Below, piece after piece: positions 1 through 9,517 of a stretch of 64,000 nucleotides of DNA; the first letter of the stretch is position 1; the number at the start of each line of letters is the position of its first letter. The notes beneath the pieces are model-generated. The model did no database searches, was not told the origin of the DNA, and saw only the letters and a list, made by a program, of their open reading frames with translations. Where the stretch lies: positions 1-64,000 of the forward strand of contig PHAA01000019.1 of the NCBI GenBank assembly GCA_002840245.1, read 5' to 3'. The position numbers were made by a program, and so were the translations under genes. The stretch comes from Firmicutes bacterium HGW-Firmicutes-15 (GTDB taxonomy: Bacteria; Bacillota; Syntrophomonadia; Syntrophomonadales; Syntrophomonadaceae).

Positions 1-99
1 CTGATAACTCCGATAGCGATAGAAGAGGGCCTAAGATTTGCTATCCGCGAAGGCGGAAGAACTGTAGGTTCCGGTGTAGTTACCAGTATTGATGGCTAA
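1..99 (+). CDS. tuf: Elongation factor Tu, C-terminal end (partial)
   Basis: The window opens in frame inside a gene whose last 32 residues are the conserved end of EF-Tu domain 3 ([16 protein letters not shown], then a TAA stop). EF-Tu is the cytoplasmic GTPase that delivers aminoacyl-tRNA to the ribosome. The rest of the gene lies upstream of the window. tuf directly before rpsJ is the standard Firmicute arrangement at the junction of the str and S10 operons, which supports the call. Confidence 0.95.
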   Translation: MITPIAIEEGLRFAIREGGRTVGSGVVTSIDG

Positions 100-207
100 G
101 TCAGCCCGGTTAGCCTAACGCGAGGGGATAGGATGGGAACATCCTTTGTAACCAAACGCCAGGGCGCGTGTATTAAAATAACCCCAGTCTAAGGAGGTTT
201 AATAAGA

Positions 208-519
208 GTGAATGGCCAACAGAAAGTAAGAATCAGATTGAAGGCATTCGACCATAAGCTCCTGGATCAATCATCACAGAAGATTGTTGATACTGCGAGA
301 AAAAATGGGGCTAGCGTCTCAGGGCCGATACCTTTGCCGACTGAGAAAAAGATTTATACCATTTTGCGTTCGCCGCATGTGAACAAGGATTCTCGCGAAC
401 AGTTTGAAATGAGAACCCACAAGCGTTTAATAGACATACTCGATCCTAATCCTCGGGCTATAGATGCCCTGATGCACTTGGATCTGCCTTCAGGAGTAGA
501 CATAGAGATCAAGTTATAG
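208..519 (+). CDS. rpsJ: 30S ribosomal protein S10
   Basis: First gene of the S10 cluster, 103 residues, the usual length. The start is a GTG preceded by AAGGAGG about 10 bases upstream. The family signature is visible: [15 protein letters not shown] near the N-terminus and the GPIPLPT loop near residue 40. S10 sits in the 30S head and in many bacteria also binds NusB in antitermination complexes. The 108 bases after tuf include a small hairpin (GGATG-ggaa-CATCC) but no convincing promoter, so read-through from tuf is possible. Confidence 0.97.
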   Translation: MNGQQKVRIRLKAFDHKLLDQSSQKIVDTARKNGASVSGPIPLPTEKKIYTILRSPHVNKDSREQFEMRTHKRLIDILDPNPRAIDALMHLDLPSGVDIEIKL

Positions 520-654
520 CTGAGGACCGGTGCTGAGAGGTCAGTGGGGAAAAGGATCTCAAGGTAGCAAATCCGGGTATTTGAAGTAAAGGTGAAGTTG
601 GATGTCCCACTTCCAACCGCTCTCCCTAGAATTCTCAACTAGGAGGTACTTAAG

Positions 655-1293
655 GTGGCTGACAAGAATCAGAAGACAATTATGGGCATCAAAATAGGCA
701 TGACACAGGTATTTGATGAGAACGGCAAAGCGATTCCTGTTACTATTGTAGAAGCAGAGCCAAATGTCGTTTTACAGAAGAAGCAAGTAGAAACCGATGG
801 ATATGATGCTATCCAGGTTGGTTTCAAGAGCATTAGGGAAAAATTGGTCAATAAACCGAAAATGGGGATCTTTCGCAAGGCTAAATTAAAGCCTTTACGG
901 CATATCAAAGAATTTAGCGTCAACAATGTGAACGATTATGAAATCGGTTCCGAGATTAAAGCGGATATATTTGCCGCAGGCGAGGTAATCGATGTAGTAG
1001 GCACTTCCAAAGGCAAAGGTTTTGCGGGCGCGGTTAAAAGACATAATATGGCTCGGGGTTCTATGGGTCATGGTTCTAAATATCATCGGCGTCCAGGTTC
1101 GCTGGGAGCAATGGGACCGGCTCGCGTATTCCCAGGTCGCAAGATGCCGGGTCACATGGGCTGTGAACGAGTTACCGTTCAGTGCTTGAAGATAGTAAAA
1201 GTCTATCCCGAAAAGAACCTCATCCTTATCAAGGGTGCAATACCAGGGCCAAGGAAAGGCCTAGTAATTATTAAGAGTTCAATCAAAGCGTAG
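655..1293 (+). CDS. rplC: 50S ribosomal protein L3
   Basis: L3, 212 residues, a primary 23S rRNA binder near the peptidyl-transferase centre. The start is GTG after AGGAGG. Typical segments are [15 protein letters not shown] at the N-terminus and [17 protein letters not shown] in the long central loop that reaches the catalytic centre. The 135-base gap after rpsJ is long for this operon and holds a short hairpin (GTTGGA/TCCAAC at about 598-618), which could be a leader structure, although autoregulation cannot be shown from sequence. Confidence 0.97.
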   Translation: MADKNQKTIMGIKIGMTQVFDENGKAIPVTIVEAEPNVVLQKKQVETDGYDAIQVGFKSIREKLVNKPKMGIFRKAKLKPLRHIKEFSVNNVNDYEIGSEIKADIFAAGEVIDVVGTSKGKGFAGAVKRHNMARGSMGHGSKYHRRPGSLGAMGPARVFPGRKMPGHMGCERVTVQCLKIVKVYPEKNLILIKGAIPGPRKGLVIIKSSIKA

Positions 1294-1321
1294 TTAGTTC
1301 GACGCGAAGGAGGTAAAGAAG

Positions 1322-1945
1322 ATGCCTAAAGTTGCAATGTATGATATGCAGGGCGCCCAGGTTGGTGAGATAGACTTAAGTGATAATGTTTTTGGCATAC
1401 AGCCTAATGTGGCAGTTATGCACCAATTTGTAAAAATGCAGCTCGCGAACAAGCGGGTAGGAAATGCCTCAACCAAGACCAGAGCAGAAGTCAGGGGCGG
1501 GGGCAAGAAACCTTGGAAGCAAAAGGGAACTGGTCGTGCTCGAGTGGGAAGTTCGCGTAATCCTGTATGGAGGGGTGGAGGAATTGCTTTTGGTCCTAAG
1601 CCCAGAGACTATTCCTACAAACTTCCACGTAAGGTGAGGCGCTTAGCCTTAAAATCAGCCCTATCCAGCAAGGCGCTGGATAGCAATATAATTGTGGTTG
1701 ATTTCCTAACTTTTGATCAACCTAAAACCAAGCTGATGGTAGCAACCCTTGGCTTGTTGAATGTGGGTAAAAAGACTCTGCTTGTAACTGCTGACGGCGA
1801 TGTCAATGTGTACAAGTCAGCCCGTAATATCCCAGGGGTTAAACCTCTTAAAGCCGATTATATAAATGTATTTGATATTCTTAAATATGAGACACTGCTT
1901 ATGACCAAGGATGCAGTTGCCAGGCTAGAGGAGGTATTTGCTTAA
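1322..1945 (+). CDS. rplD: 50S ribosomal protein L4
   Basis: L4, 207 residues, binds 23S rRNA domain I and lines the exit tunnel. The basic loop around residues 45-90 ([20 protein letters not shown]) is the classic L4 extended-loop motif. The ATG start follows GAAGGAGG. The stop codon abuts the rplW start with no gap, so the two are probably translationally coupled. In gamma-proteobacteria L4 represses its own operon; no matching leader was recognised here. Confidence 0.97.
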   Translation: MPKVAMYDMQGAQVGEIDLSDNVFGIQPNVAVMHQFVKMQLANKRVGNASTKTRAEVRGGGKKPWKQKGTGRARVGSSRNPVWRGGGIAFGPKPRDYSYKLPRKVRRLALKSALSSKALDSNIIVVDFLTFDQPKTKLMVATLGLLNVGKKTLLVTADGDVNVYKSARNIPGVKPLKADYINVFDILKYETLLMTKDAVARLEEVFA

Positions 1946-2233
1946 ATGAGGGATTATAGGGACATTATTATCAAACCGGTAGTTACTGAAAAATCAATGA
2001 ATCTGCTGGCTGATAACAAATACACTTTTATTGTAGACAAGAGATCCAATAAGACTGAAATAAAGAATGCTATTGAAGATATATTCAAAGTACGGGTTGA
2101 AAAAGTCTACACTATAAATGTCAAAGGTAAGCCCAAAAGGATGGGAAAATTTGTAGGTAGAACATCCGACCGCAAAAAAGCTATTGTCAGTCTTAAGTCA
2201 GGCCAGAAGATTAAATTATTTGAAGGCATGTAA
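1946..2233 (+). CDS. rplW: 50S ribosomal protein L23
   Basis: L23, 95 residues, located at the tunnel exit, where it docks trigger factor and the signal recognition particle. Recognised by the N-terminal [14 protein letters not shown] motif and the [16 protein letters not shown] segment. The ATG directly follows the rplD stop; the Shine-Dalgarno (GAGGAGG) lies inside the end of rplD. Length and order are normal. Confidence 0.97.
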   Translation: MRDYRDIIIKPVVTEKSMNLLADNKYTFIVDKRSNKTEIKNAIEDIFKVRVEKVYTINVKGKPKRMGKFVGRTSDRKKAIVSLKSGQKIKLFEGM

Positions 2234-2271
2234 TCCTATTATTTGGCGTGCTGTAAGGAGTGAGGAAGGAA

Positions 2272-3102
2272 ATGGCCATAAAGAAATTCAGGCCTACAAC
2301 ACCTAGTAGAAGACACATGACCATATTGAGTTTTGACGAGATTACCAAAACCGAGCCCGAAAAGAGCCTAACTGTATCCCTGAAAAGTAGCGGAGGCAGA
2401 AATGCCAAGGGTCGGCTTACGGTAAGACATAAAGGCGGAGGACATAAGCGCCTGTACCGGGTAATTGACTTCAAACGTATAAAAGATGATATCCCAGCTA
2501 CAGTTGCTGCTATAGAGTATGACCCCAACCGTTCCGCTAACATTGCGTTGTTGTTTTATGCGGATGGTGCCAAGGCATATATTCTTGCGCCAAACCATTT
2601 GAAGGTTGGCGACAAAGTTATATCTGGTTCCAAAGCCGATATTAAGACCGGGAATACTTTGGCGTTAAAGGATATACCGGTGGGATCATTAATTCACAAC
2701 ATTGAACTTCGCCCCGGCAAAGGTGGACAAATGGTCCGTTCAGCCGGAACAGTGGCGCAGTTAATGGCTAAAGAGGGTGCTTACGCTCATGTTAGATTAC
2801 CCTCTGGCGAGGTAAGACTAGTGCATATAAACTGCCGGGCTACCCTAGGCCAAATAGGGAATCTGGATTTTGCCAAACAGAAAATAGGCAAGGCTGGCAG
2901 ATCCCGCTGGATGGGAATTAGACCAACAGTTAGAGGTTCAGTCATGAATCCTGTAGATCATCCTCATGGCGGCGGCGAAGGCCGGGCACCTATTGGAAGG
3001 AAATATCCAGTTTCTCCTTGGGGCAAGATAGCCATTGGTGGTAAGACTCGCAAGAAAAAGCCATCCGATAAGATGATAGTAAGAAAACGGAATAAGAAGT
3101 AA
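2272..3102 (+). CDS. rplB: 50S ribosomal protein L2
   Basis: L2, 276 residues, needed for subunit association and peptidyl-transferase function. I chose the ATG at 2272 ([14 protein letters not shown], the canonical N-terminus) over an in-frame GTG 12 bases upstream because GAGGAAGG is well placed for it. The universally conserved [17 protein letters not shown] segment, which contains the functionally important histidine, is at about residues 222-238. Confidence 0.97.
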   Translation: MAIKKFRPTTPSRRHMTILSFDEITKTEPEKSLTVSLKSSGGRNAKGRLTVRHKGGGHKRLYRVIDFKRIKDDIPATVAAIEYDPNRSANIALLFYADGAKAYILAPNHLKVGDKVISGSKADIKTGNTLALKDIPVGSLIHNIELRPGKGGQMVRSAGTVAQLMAKEGAYAHVRLPSGEVRLVHINCRATLGQIGNLDFAKQKIGKAGRSRWMGIRPTVRGSVMNPVDHPHGGGEGRAPIGRKYPVSPWGKIAIGGKTRKKKPSDKMIVRKRNKK

Positions 3103-3139
3103 AATCTAAAATTACGCGTAGCGCTAAGGAGGTCTTTCA

Positions 3140-3424
3140 ATGGGCAGGTCGTTAAAAAAAGGACCTTATTGTGAAGAGAAGCTTATGAAAAAGGTTGAAG
3201 ATATAAACGAAACCGGCCAGAAGAAGGTAATAAAAACCTGGTCCAGACGCTCCACTATAATGCCCCAGATGTTAGGGCATACGTTAGCTGTTCACGATGG
3301 GCGCAGGCATATTCCGGTATATGTTACCGAGGATATGGTAGGTTTAAAATTAGGAGAATTTGCTCCTACCCGGACCTTCAGAAGTCATGCTGGTAAATCC
3401 GAGAAGACAAGTAGAGCCAAGTAG
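3140..3424 (+). CDS. rpsS: 30S ribosomal protein S19
   Basis: S19, 94 residues, in the 30S head, where it pairs with S13. Typical motifs are [10 protein letters not shown] at the start, [16 protein letters not shown] in the middle and [12 protein letters not shown] near the end. ATG start after AAGGAGG. Standard position between rplB and rplV. Confidence 0.97.
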   Translation: MGRSLKKGPYCEEKLMKKVEDINETGQKKVIKTWSRRSTIMPQMLGHTLAVHDGRRHIPVYVTEDMVGLKLGEFAPTRTFRSHAGKSEKTSRAK

Positions 3425-3441
3425 AAAGGAGGAGAGATATT

Positions 3442-3783
3442 ATGGAAGCCAAAGCTTCAGCTCACTATATACGTGTATCTCCTTTAAAAGCTCGCCAGGT
3501 AGCTGATTTAGTTAGAGGTAAAGCAATCAAAGAGGCCATAGGGATATTAAAATACACTAACAAAAAATCGGCGCCCCTGATAAATAAAGTATTGAAATCT
3601 GCCGTAGCCAATGCCGAACACAATTTTGATATGAATTCCGATGCACTATATATCTCGCAGATTATGATTGACGTAGGCCCGACGCTTAAGAGAATGCAAC
3701 CCCGGGCATATGGCAGAGCAGATGTAAGGCGGCATAGGACTAGCCATATTACGGTGGTGCTCATGGAAAGGGAGGTTAAATAG
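3442..3783 (+). CDS. rplV: 50S ribosomal protein L22
   Basis: L22, 113 residues, contributes the hairpin that narrows the exit tunnel and is a known site of macrolide resistance changes. Recognised by [20 protein letters not shown] at the start and the tunnel-loop region [18 protein letters not shown]. The final base of its TAG stop is the first base of the rpsC GTG start, a one-base overlap suggesting coupling. Confidence 0.96.
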   Translation: MEAKASAHYIRVSPLKARQVADLVRGKAIKEAIGILKYTNKKSAPLINKVLKSAVANAEHNFDMNSDALYISQIMIDVGPTLKRMQPRAYGRADVRRHRTSHITVVLMEREVK

Positions 3784-4457
3784 TGGGTCAAAAGGTTCAT
3801 CCGAAAGGATTTAGAATCGGCATTATTAGAGGTTGGGATTCCAACTGGTATGCCGATAGAGATTATACAGAACTTCTGCATGAAGATTACCGGGTAAGAA
3901 AGCTGGTCAAAGAACGCTTTTATACCGCCGGGATTTCCAAGGTGGAAATACAAAGAACCGGGAACCGGGTACGGGTAACCATTCACACTGCCAAGCCTGG
4001 AATAGTAATTGGTCGTGGCGGAAGTGAAGTGGAAAAACTCAAAGTTGAGTTGAGCACTATGACCGGTAAGAATATCAATATAAACATTCAGGAGATCAAG
4101 AAGCCCGAACTGGATGCCCAAATCGTAGCTGAAAATGTGGCACAGCAGCTGGAAAAGCGTATATCATTTCGCCGGGCCATGAAACAGACAGTACAGAGAA
4201 CCATGCGGGTTGGTGGCATAGGAATGAAGATAGCCATTTCAGGACGTTTGGGTGGGGCTGAAATAGCCAGAACCGAGTGGTATTCAGAGGGTAAAGTGCC
4301 TCTTCATACCCTTAGAGCGGATATTGATTATGGCTTTGCAGAAGCCAATACTACCTACGGTAAGATTGGCATTAAAGTATGGATCAATAGGGGAGAAATA
4401 GCACCAGAAGCTAGGCAGAGGCCTAAACAGAAAGCAGTGGAGGAGGCAGAAAAATAA
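3783..4457 (+). CDS. rpsC: 30S ribosomal protein S3
   Basis: S3, 224 residues, forms part of the mRNA entry channel. It begins [20 protein letters not shown], has the KH-domain [14 protein letters not shown] loop near residue 70, and the C-terminal domain [20 protein letters not shown]. Starts with GTG overlapping the rplV stop and ends one base into rplP. Confidence 0.97.
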   Translation: MGQKVHPKGFRIGIIRGWDSNWYADRDYTELLHEDYRVRKLVKERFYTAGISKVEIQRTGNRVRVTIHTAKPGIVIGRGGSEVEKLKVELSTMTGKNININIQEIKKPELDAQIVAENVAQQLEKRISFRRAMKQTVQRTMRVGGIGMKIAISGRLGGAEIARTEWYSEGKVPLHTLRADIDYGFAEANTTYGKIGIKVWINRGEIAPEARQRPKQKAVEEAEK

Positions 4458-4891
4458 TGCTTACCCCAAAAAGAACCAAATACAGGAAACAGCACCGCCC
4501 GAGCTTAAAAGGCAATGCTCATAAGGGCAATACCGTGACCTATGGGGAATTTGGATTGCAAGCCTTGGAACCGGCCTGGGTTACTAACCGGCAGATCGAG
4601 GCAGCTCGTATCGCTATCAACCGTCATGTTAAAAGAGGCGGACAATTATGGATTAAGATATTTCCGGACCGCCCGATAACTGCCAAGCCAGCTGAAACTC
4701 GTATGGGTAAGGGAAAAGGTTCCCCAGAGTCGTGGATCGCAGTAGTTAAGCCAGGTAGGGTCATGTTTGAACTCTCTGGAGTCAGCGAAGAAGTTGCACG
4801 GGAAGCCATGAGACTGGCTGCGCACAAGCTCCCTATTAAGTGCACCTTTGTAAAAAGAGAAGAAATGGGTGGTGAGGTTAGTGAAAGCTGA
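4457..4891 (+). CDS. rplP: 50S ribosomal protein L16
   Basis: L16, 144 residues, organises the tRNA A-site region of the 50S subunit. The start [14 protein letters not shown] and the internal [17 protein letters not shown] are family hallmarks. ATG start overlaps the rpsC stop by one base. The 3' end overlaps the next gene (rpmC) by 11 bases. Confidence 0.97.
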   Translation: MLTPKRTKYRKQHRPSLKGNAHKGNTVTYGEFGLQALEPAWVTNRQIEAARIAINRHVKRGGQLWIKIFPDRPITAKPAETRMGKGKGSPESWIAVVKPGRVMFELSGVSEEVAREAMRLAAHKLPIKCTFVKREEMGGEVSES

Positions 4892-5087
4892 TAAAATAAA
4901 GGAACTAACCGACGAGGAATTAATTAGAAAAGTTTCTAATTATAAAGAAGAATTATTTAACCTCAGGTTCCAAATTGCTACCGGTCAATTGGATAATCCC
5001 ATGAGAATCCGGGATGTCCGTAAGAATATAGCCCGGTGTAAGACTATATTAAGGCAGCGTGAAATCTCCCGGGAAAGTAACGGATAA
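4881..5087 (+). CDS. rpmC: 50S ribosomal protein L29
   Basis: L29, 68 residues, near the tunnel exit beside L23. Two GTG codons are possible; I favour 4881, which gives (M)[13 protein letters not shown], the normal N-terminus, with GGTGAGG just upstream, over 4869, which would add four residues. The signature [16 protein letters not shown] is intact. The start lies inside the end of rplP. Confidence 0.94.
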   Translation: MKADKIKELTDEELIRKVSNYKEELFNLRFQIATGQLDNPMRIRDVRKNIARCKTILRQREISRESNG

Positions 5088-5097
5088 AGGAGGTCTA

Positions 5098-5370
5098 ATG
5101 GTGACTGAGAATCAAGTCAACCGTAAGAATATGATAGGCAAGGTTACAAGTGACAAAATGGATAAAACCATTGCAATTAGGGTGGAAACTGTGAAACAGC
5201 ATCCTCTATACAAAAAGACCATTAAGACCAGCAAGAAATATAAGGCACATGATGAAAACAACGAGGCGAAAACCGGTGATATTGTAAAAATCATGGAAAC
5301 CCGCCCCTTAAGCAAAGAGAAGAGATGGACCCTCATTGAAATTGTGCAGAAAGCCAAGACTTTGCAATAG
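5098..5370 (+). CDS. rpsQ: 30S ribosomal protein S17
   Basis: S17, 90 residues, binds 16S rRNA early in 30S assembly. Signature: [17 protein letters not shown] and [19 protein letters not shown]. The ATG at 5098 is only about 4 bases from AAAGGAGG, so the adjacent GTG at 5101 may be the true start; the two differ by one residue. A longer reading frame opens upstream but would overlap rpmC without need. Confidence 0.95.
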   Translation: MVTENQVNRKNMIGKVTSDKMDKTIAIRVETVKQHPLYKKTIKTSKKYKAHDENNEAKTGDIVKIMETRPLSKEKRWTLIEIVQKAKTLQ

Positions 5371-5399
5371 TCGGGGTATTTTGAAGGGAGGTTTATACC

Positions 5400-5768
5400 G
5401 TGATTCAGCAGGAAACTGTTTTACAAGTAGGTGATAACACCGGGGCCAAAAAGGTTTTATGTATTAAGGTCCTAGGTGGTTCGACCAGAAGATATGCTAC
5501 GGTCGGAGATGTAATTGTTGCTGCAGTAAAAGAAGCTTCTCCAGGCGGAGTAGTAAAAAAGGGCGACGTGGTGAAGGCAGTTGTAGTTCGGACTAAAAAG
5601 GAGATACGTAGGCCGGACGGTTCTCATATCGCTTTTTCGGAAAACGCAGCAGTAATAATAGATGACAATAATAATCCCAAGGGAACTCGTATATTTGGCC
5701 CTGTGGCAAGAGAACTGAGGGATAAGAACTTCATGAAAATCGTATCTCTGGCCCCCGAAGTTCTTTAG
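5400..5768 (+). CDS. rplN: 50S ribosomal protein L14
   Basis: L14, 122 residues, at the subunit interface; RsfS binds it to silence ribosomes. GTG start after GGGAGG. Recognised by [20 protein letters not shown], the [20 protein letters not shown] segment and the [19 protein letters not shown] end. First gene of what is the spc operon in E. coli; here it simply continues the cluster. Confidence 0.97.
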   Translation: MIQQETVLQVGDNTGAKKVLCIKVLGGSTRRYATVGDVIVAAVKEASPGGVVKKGDVVKAVVVRTKKEIRRPDGSHIAFSENAAVIIDDNNNPKGTRIFGPVARELRDKNFMKIVSLAPEVL

Positions 5769-5786
5769 TCGGTGGAGGTGTGAAAG

Positions 5787-6098
5787 ATGGATATTAAAAA
5801 AGGTGATACCGTTACAGTGATTACTGGCAAAGATTCGGGCAAAAAGGGTAAGGTATTAAAGGTAATACCCGACAACAATCGCATAGTGGTTGAAGGGATA
5901 AACAAGGCCAAGAAGCATCAGAAGCCTAGCAGGAGCCTTCCCCAGGGAGGGATACTTCAGATAGAATGTCCCCTTAATGTGTCCAATGTGATGCTGCTGT
6001 GCAATAAATGCAACAAGCCCACCCGAGGAGCGAAAAAGGTTCTGGATAATGACCAGAAGGTACGAGTATGCAAGCATTGTGGAGAGGTATTAGACTAA
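5787..6098 (+). CDS. rplX: 50S ribosomal protein L24
   Basis: L24, 103 residues, an assembly initiator of the 50S subunit with an N-terminal KOW motif (KKGDTVTVITGKDSGKKGKV). It carries four cysteines in two CxxC-like pairs near the end (CNKC at about 71-74 and CKHC at about 97-100), suggesting a zinc-binding form, as seen in some Firmicutes. Zinc binding is inferred from spacing only. Confidence 0.96.
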   Translation: MDIKKGDTVTVITGKDSGKKGKVLKVIPDNNRIVVEGINKAKKHQKPSRSLPQGGILQIECPLNVSNVMLLCNKCNKPTRGAKKVLDNDQKVRVCKHCGEVLD

Positions 6099-6126
6099 AA
6101 CTCCGAGAAGGGAGGCCAACTGTTGA

Positions 6127-6663
6127 ATGGCCAGGTTATTTGAACAATATAAACAAGATATAACTCCCAAGATGATGGATAAATTCTCCTATAAAAACGT
6201 AATGCAGGTTCCCAAACTGGAGAAGGTTATTATCAATGTAGGTGTGGGCGAAGCTATACAGAATCCGAAAGCTCTGGATGGAGCGGTTAATGATTTAACA
6301 ATAATTGCCGGACAGAAACCGGTAATTACTAAAGCTAAGAAGTCTATTGCCGGGTTCAAATTAAGAGAAGGAATGCCAATTGGTTGTAAGGTGACTCTCC
6401 GCGGCGAGAGAATGTACGATTTTTTGAGTCGCCTAATTAATATCGTTCTGCCTCGAGTACGTGATTTCAGAGGTGTATCACCTCAAGCCTTTGATGGAAG
6501 GGGCAATTATTCCCTAGGAATCAAAGAGCAGACCATATTTCCGGAAATTGACTATGATAAAATAGACAAGATTAGAGGTCTGGAAGTAATCATCGTAACA
6601 AGTGCCAAGACTGATGAGGAAGCCAGAGAATTACTAAAGAGCATGGGAATGCCATTCAGATAG
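6127..6663 (+). CDS. rplE: 50S ribosomal protein L5
   Basis: L5, 178 residues, binds 5S rRNA in the central protuberance and contacts P-site tRNA. Motifs include [39 protein letters not shown] and [22 protein letters not shown] start after GAAGGGAGG; the nearby upstream TTG is out of frame. Confidence 0.97.
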   Translation: MARLFEQYKQDITPKMMDKFSYKNVMQVPKLEKVIINVGVGEAIQNPKALDGAVNDLTIIAGQKPVITKAKKSIAGFKLREGMPIGCKVTLRGERMYDFLSRLINIVLPRVRDFRGVSPQAFDGRGNYSLGIKEQTIFPEIDYDKIDKIRGLEVIIVTSAKTDEEARELLKSMGMPFR

Positions 6664-6677
6664 GAGGGGTGTTTAAG

Positions 6678-6863
6678 GTGGCCAAGAAATCTTTGATAGC
6701 AAAGCAAAAGCGCCCACAGAAGTTTGCGGTTCAGGAATATAATCGCTGTAAGATATGCGGTAGACCGAGAGCTTATATGCGTAAATTCGGGATGTGCAGA
6801 GTTTGTTTCAGGGAGATGGCTCACAAGGGAGAAATACCAGGGGTTACAAAATCGAGCTGGTAG
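6678..6863 (+). CDS. rpsN: 30S ribosomal protein S14, zinc-binding (type Z)
   Basis: The short S14 form, 61 residues, with two CxxC pairs (CKIC at about 24-27 and CRVC at about 40-43) that bind one zinc ion; the long zinc-free form lacks them. I chose the GTG at 6678 ((M)[11 protein letters not shown]) because AGGAGGGG is about 8 bases upstream; the earlier GTG at 6669 touches that site. Clostridia typically have only this zinc form. Confidence 0.96.
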   Translation: MAKKSLIAKQKRPQKFAVQEYNRCKICGRPRAYMRKFGMCRVCFREMAHKGEIPGVTKSSW

Positions 6864-6887
6864 GTTAGATAAAGGAGGTAAATAGAC

Positions 6888-7286
6888 ATGGTCGTTACTG
6901 ATCCCGTAGCCGATTTCTTGACTAGGATTCGAAACGGTAATATGGTGATGCATAAAACCGTAGAAATACCCAGTTCTAAAATGAAGATATCATTGGCTGA
7001 AATCATGAAAGATGAGGGGTACATCAAGGACTTCGAGTATATAGCTGATGGCAAGCAGGGGATTATCAGGATATACCTAAAATATGGCCCGAATAAAGAA
7101 AAGGTCATTACTGGAATAAAAAGAATTAGCAAACCGGGACTCAAGGTATATGCCAAAAAAGAAGAAGTACCCAAGGTATTAGCTGGGCTGGGTACAGCAG
7201 TTGTTTCTACCTCAAAAGGGATAATGACTGACAAAAAAGCCCGCCAGCAAGGCTTGGGCGGGGAAGTAATATGTTATATATGGTAG
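6888..7286 (+). CDS. rpsH: 30S ribosomal protein S8
   Basis: S8, 132 residues, a central organiser of the 16S platform. Family motifs are [14 protein letters not shown] at the start and the C-terminal [23 protein letters not shown] start after AAAGGAGG. It is followed by the longest interruption inside the cluster, a tandem repeat described separately. Confidence 0.97.
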   Translation: MVVTDPVADFLTRIRNGNMVMHKTVEIPSSKMKISLAEIMKDEGYIKDFEYIADGKQGIIRIYLKYGPNKEKVITGIKRISKPGLKVYAKKEEVPKVLAGLGTAVVSTSKGIMTDKKARQQGLGGEVICYIW

Positions 7287-7287
7287 C

Positions 7288-7383
7288 TGCAACATTAGTG
7301 GCGACCGTTAGGGAGCATCAGAAGTGCCCAGAGGGTGCAACATTAGTCGCGACCGTTAGGGAGCACCAGAAGTGCCCGGAGGG
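7288..7383 (+). repeat. Two tandem 48-bp copies between rpsH and rplF
   Basis: Copy 1 is 7288-7335 and copy 2 is 7336-7383. They match at 45 of 48 positions by eye, differing at one base each in the GTSGCGACC, GAGCAYCAG and GCCCRGAGG parts. The second copy is flanked by GGTGC (7334-7338) and GCACC, which could pair as a stem. The repeat lies between the rpsH stop and the rplF ribosome binding site, so it is transcribed. No function is known to me. Confidence 0.9.
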
Positions 7384-7400
7384 TGAAGGAGGAGTTAACA

Positions 7401-7943
7401 GTGTCCAGAATAGGTAGAAAACCTATCAGCCTACCCACAGGCGTAGAAATAAACATTGAAAACAACATTATTACGGTCAAAGGCCCTAAAGGAACTCTGT
7501 CCCAGTCAATACCGGAGGATATTGCCATAGACCAGGAGGAAAACGAACTACTGGTAAAGAGACCTAGTGACGCTAAGAGACACCGTGCTATGCACGGACT
7601 TACCCGCGCACTGGTTGCCAACATGGTCACCGGGGTGACCAGCGGCTTTGAAAAGAAGTTGGAAATGGTTGGAGTAGGCTACCGGGCTCAGATGCAGGGT
7701 AGCAAACTGGTTATTAGTATTGGATTTTCTCATCCGGTAGAGGTAGAAGCCCCAGAAGGGATTGAGTTTGAGGTTCCTGCCGTTACTAAAATCACGGTCA
7801 AAGGTATAGATAAGCAATTAGTAGGAAATACAGCTGCTCATATTCGTGCAATTCGCAAGCCCGAGCCCTACAAAGGCAAGGGACTCAGGTATGAGAATGA
7901 GGTAGTAAGGCGCAAAGCTGGTAAGACTGGCGCTAAAAAATAG
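7401..7943 (+). CDS. rplF: 50S ribosomal protein L6
   Basis: L6, 180 residues, near the GTPase-associated region. Start chosen at GTG 7401, giving (M)[13 protein letters not shown], with GAAGGAGG about 9 bases upstream; a frame extension to 7383 would overlap the repeat and the ribosome binding site. The C-terminal [20 protein letters not shown] is diagnostic. Confidence 0.96.
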   Translation: MSRIGRKPISLPTGVEINIENNIITVKGPKGTLSQSIPEDIAIDQEENELLVKRPSDAKRHRAMHGLTRALVANMVTGVTSGFEKKLEMVGVGYRAQMQGSKLVISIGFSHPVEVEAPEGIEFEVPAVTKITVKGIDKQLVGNTAAHIRAIRKPEPYKGKGLRYENEVVRRKAGKTGAKK

Positions 7944-7959
7944 GAAGGGAGTGACGACG

Positions 7960-8325
7960 TTGCTCAAAAAGACCAGCAAGAAAGAACTCAGGCAGGGTCG
8001 GCATCAAAGAATCCGGCGTAAAATGTCTGGTACGGCTGAGATACCCAGGCTTTGCATATATCGAAGCTTGAATCATGTATATGCCCAGCTTATTGATGAC
8101 GAAAAAGGAGTCACCCTGGTAGCCGCATCTACCCTGGATAAGGATATGGCGGATTTAGGCAGTTCCAGCAATGTGGAGGCAGCTAAAAGGGTTGGCGGGA
8201 GTATTGCCCGGAAGGCTCAGGAAAGCGGCATAACCACGGTTGTATTTGATAGAAACGGACGTAGATATCATGGGTGCGTAGCTGCTCTGGCAGATGCAGC
8301 ACGTGAAAATGGACTTGTTTTTTAA
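7960..8325 (+). CDS. rplR: 50S ribosomal protein L18
   Basis: L18, 121 residues, binds 5S rRNA together with L5. The GTG at 7951 touches the AAGGGA ribosome binding site, so the TTG at 7960 (LLKKTSKKELRQGRHQRIRRK), about 9 bases away, is the more likely start. Recognised by RLCIYRSLNHVYAQLIDD and the FDRNGRRYHGCVAALADAAR ending. Confidence 0.94.
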   Translation: MLKKTSKKELRQGRHQRIRRKMSGTAEIPRLCIYRSLNHVYAQLIDDEKGVTLVAASTLDKDMADLGSSSNVEAAKRVGGSIARKAQESGITTVVFDRNGRRYHGCVAALADAARENGLVF

Positions 8326-8355
8326 TGCTAATTTCTGAAGGTTAGGAGGGAAAAG

Positions 8356-8859
8356 ATGATAGAAAGGGAACAGGCGTCCCCGGAATTTATCGAAAAGGTA
8401 GTAAATATTAACCGGGTTGCCAAGGTTGTAAAAGGTGGACGAAGGTTCAGTTTCAGCGCACTGGTCGTTGTAGGTGATGGTGCAGGGCGGGTAGGCTCAG
8501 GTAAAGGCAAGGCCACCGAGGTCCCGGAAGCTATTCGTAAAGCTATGGAAAGTGCTAAGAAAAACATGATAGAGATTCCTTTAATTGATGGTAGGACTAT
8601 ACCCCATCTAATTATTGGTAGGTTTGGTGCAGGTCACGTATTGTTGAAGCCTGCCTCTGCAGGTACTGGCGTTATAGCTGGTGGACCAGTTCGTGCGGTA
8701 TTGGAAGCTGCCGGACTTAAAGATATTCTCACGAAGTGTATCGGTTCCTCCAATGCCAACAACGTGGTACGTGCTACAATGGAGGGCTTAAAGGGTCTGA
8801 AGAGAGCTGACCAGGTTGCTAGGCAGAGGGGCAAAACTATAGACGAGATATTGAACTAG
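8356..8859 (+). CDS. rpsE: 30S ribosomal protein S5
   Basis: S5, 167 residues, lines the mRNA entry tunnel and affects decoding accuracy. The double-stranded RNA-binding fold is recognisable from [20 protein letters not shown] and [20 protein letters not shown], and the C-terminal region from [22 protein letters not shown] start after GGAGGG. Confidence 0.97.
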   Translation: MIEREQASPEFIEKVVNINRVAKVVKGGRRFSFSALVVVGDGAGRVGSGKGKATEVPEAIRKAMESAKKNMIEIPLIDGRTIPHLIIGRFGAGHVLLKPASAGTGVIAGGPVRAVLEAAGLKDILTKCIGSSNANNVVRATMEGLKGLKRADQVARQRGKTIDEILN

Positions 8860-8872
8860 GGAGGGAGACCAC

Positions 8873-9064
8873 TTGGCGAAACAGTTAAAGATTACCTGGA
8901 TGAAAAGCTTTATTGGTTACCCCCAGACCCAGAGATTGACCATTAAGAGCCTGGGATTCAAGAAGCTTAATCAGTCAGTTATAAAAGAAGACTGTGACCA
9001 GATACGCGGACAGATTAATAAGGTAAAACATATGGTTAGTGTTCAAGAGTTAGATGAAGCATAG
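8873..9064 (+). CDS. rpmD: 50S ribosomal protein L30
   Basis: L30, 63 residues, the bacterial short form. Starts with TTG after GGGAGGG. The core KITWMKSFIGYPQTQRLTIK and SLGFKKLNQSV match the family. Small peripheral 50S protein contacting 23S rRNA near 5S rRNA. Normal position between rpsE and rplO. Confidence 0.95.
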   Translation: MAKQLKITWMKSFIGYPQTQRLTIKSLGFKKLNQSVIKEDCDQIRGQINKVKHMVSVQELDEA

Positions 9065-9076
9065 GGAGGTTTTACA

Positions 9077-9517
9077 GTGAGGTTAGATGAACTGAAATCT
9101 CCACCCGGGGCGAATAAACGTACCAAAAGGGTGGGCCGAGGCATTGGTTCTGGTCATGGTAAGACTTCTTGCCGCGGGCACAAAGGACAGAAGGCCCGCT
9201 CCGGCGGAGGTGTTAGACTAGGATTTGAAGGTGGACAAATGCCGTTGCAACGGCGTATACCCAAAAGAGGTTTCACCAATATATTTAGAAAAGAATATGC
9301 CATCGTAAATATTGGGGATCTGAACTGCTTTGAAGATGGTACTATAGTAACAATTGAACTTCTAAAAGCAGCAGGACTGGTTAAAAAAATTACTGCCGGT
9401 GTCAAAATACTTGGAGACGGGGAACTGGAAAAGAAACTAACGATTCAAGTTCACAAATGCAGCCAGCAGGCCGAAGAAAAAATCATAGCCAGGGGCGGCA
9501 AATTTGAGGTGATTTAA
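9077..9517 (+). CDS. rplO: 50S ribosomal protein L15
   Basis: L15, 146 residues, a late 50S assembly protein. The glycine- and arginine-rich N-terminal arm ([20 protein letters not shown]) penetrates 23S rRNA. GTG start after GGGAGG. The TAA stop overlaps the secY ATG by one base, the usual coupling of rplO and secY. Confidence 0.97.
   Translation: MRLDELKSPPGANKRTKRVGRGIGSGHGKTSCRGHKGQKARSGGGVRLGFEGGQMPLQRRIPKRGFTNIFRKEYAIVNIGDLNCFEDGTIVTIELLKAAGLVKKITAGVKILGDGELEKKLTIQVHKCSQQAEEKIIARGGKFEVI

Noticed and set aside
3465-4121. Open frame of 218 codons on the minus strand
   Set aside because: It lies entirely under rplV and rpsC, has no ribosome binding site and no recognisable protein; the plus-strand genes are certain.
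7288-7383. CRISPR or satellite interpretation of the 48-bp repeat
   Set aside because: There are only two directly abutting copies with no spacers and no cas genes.
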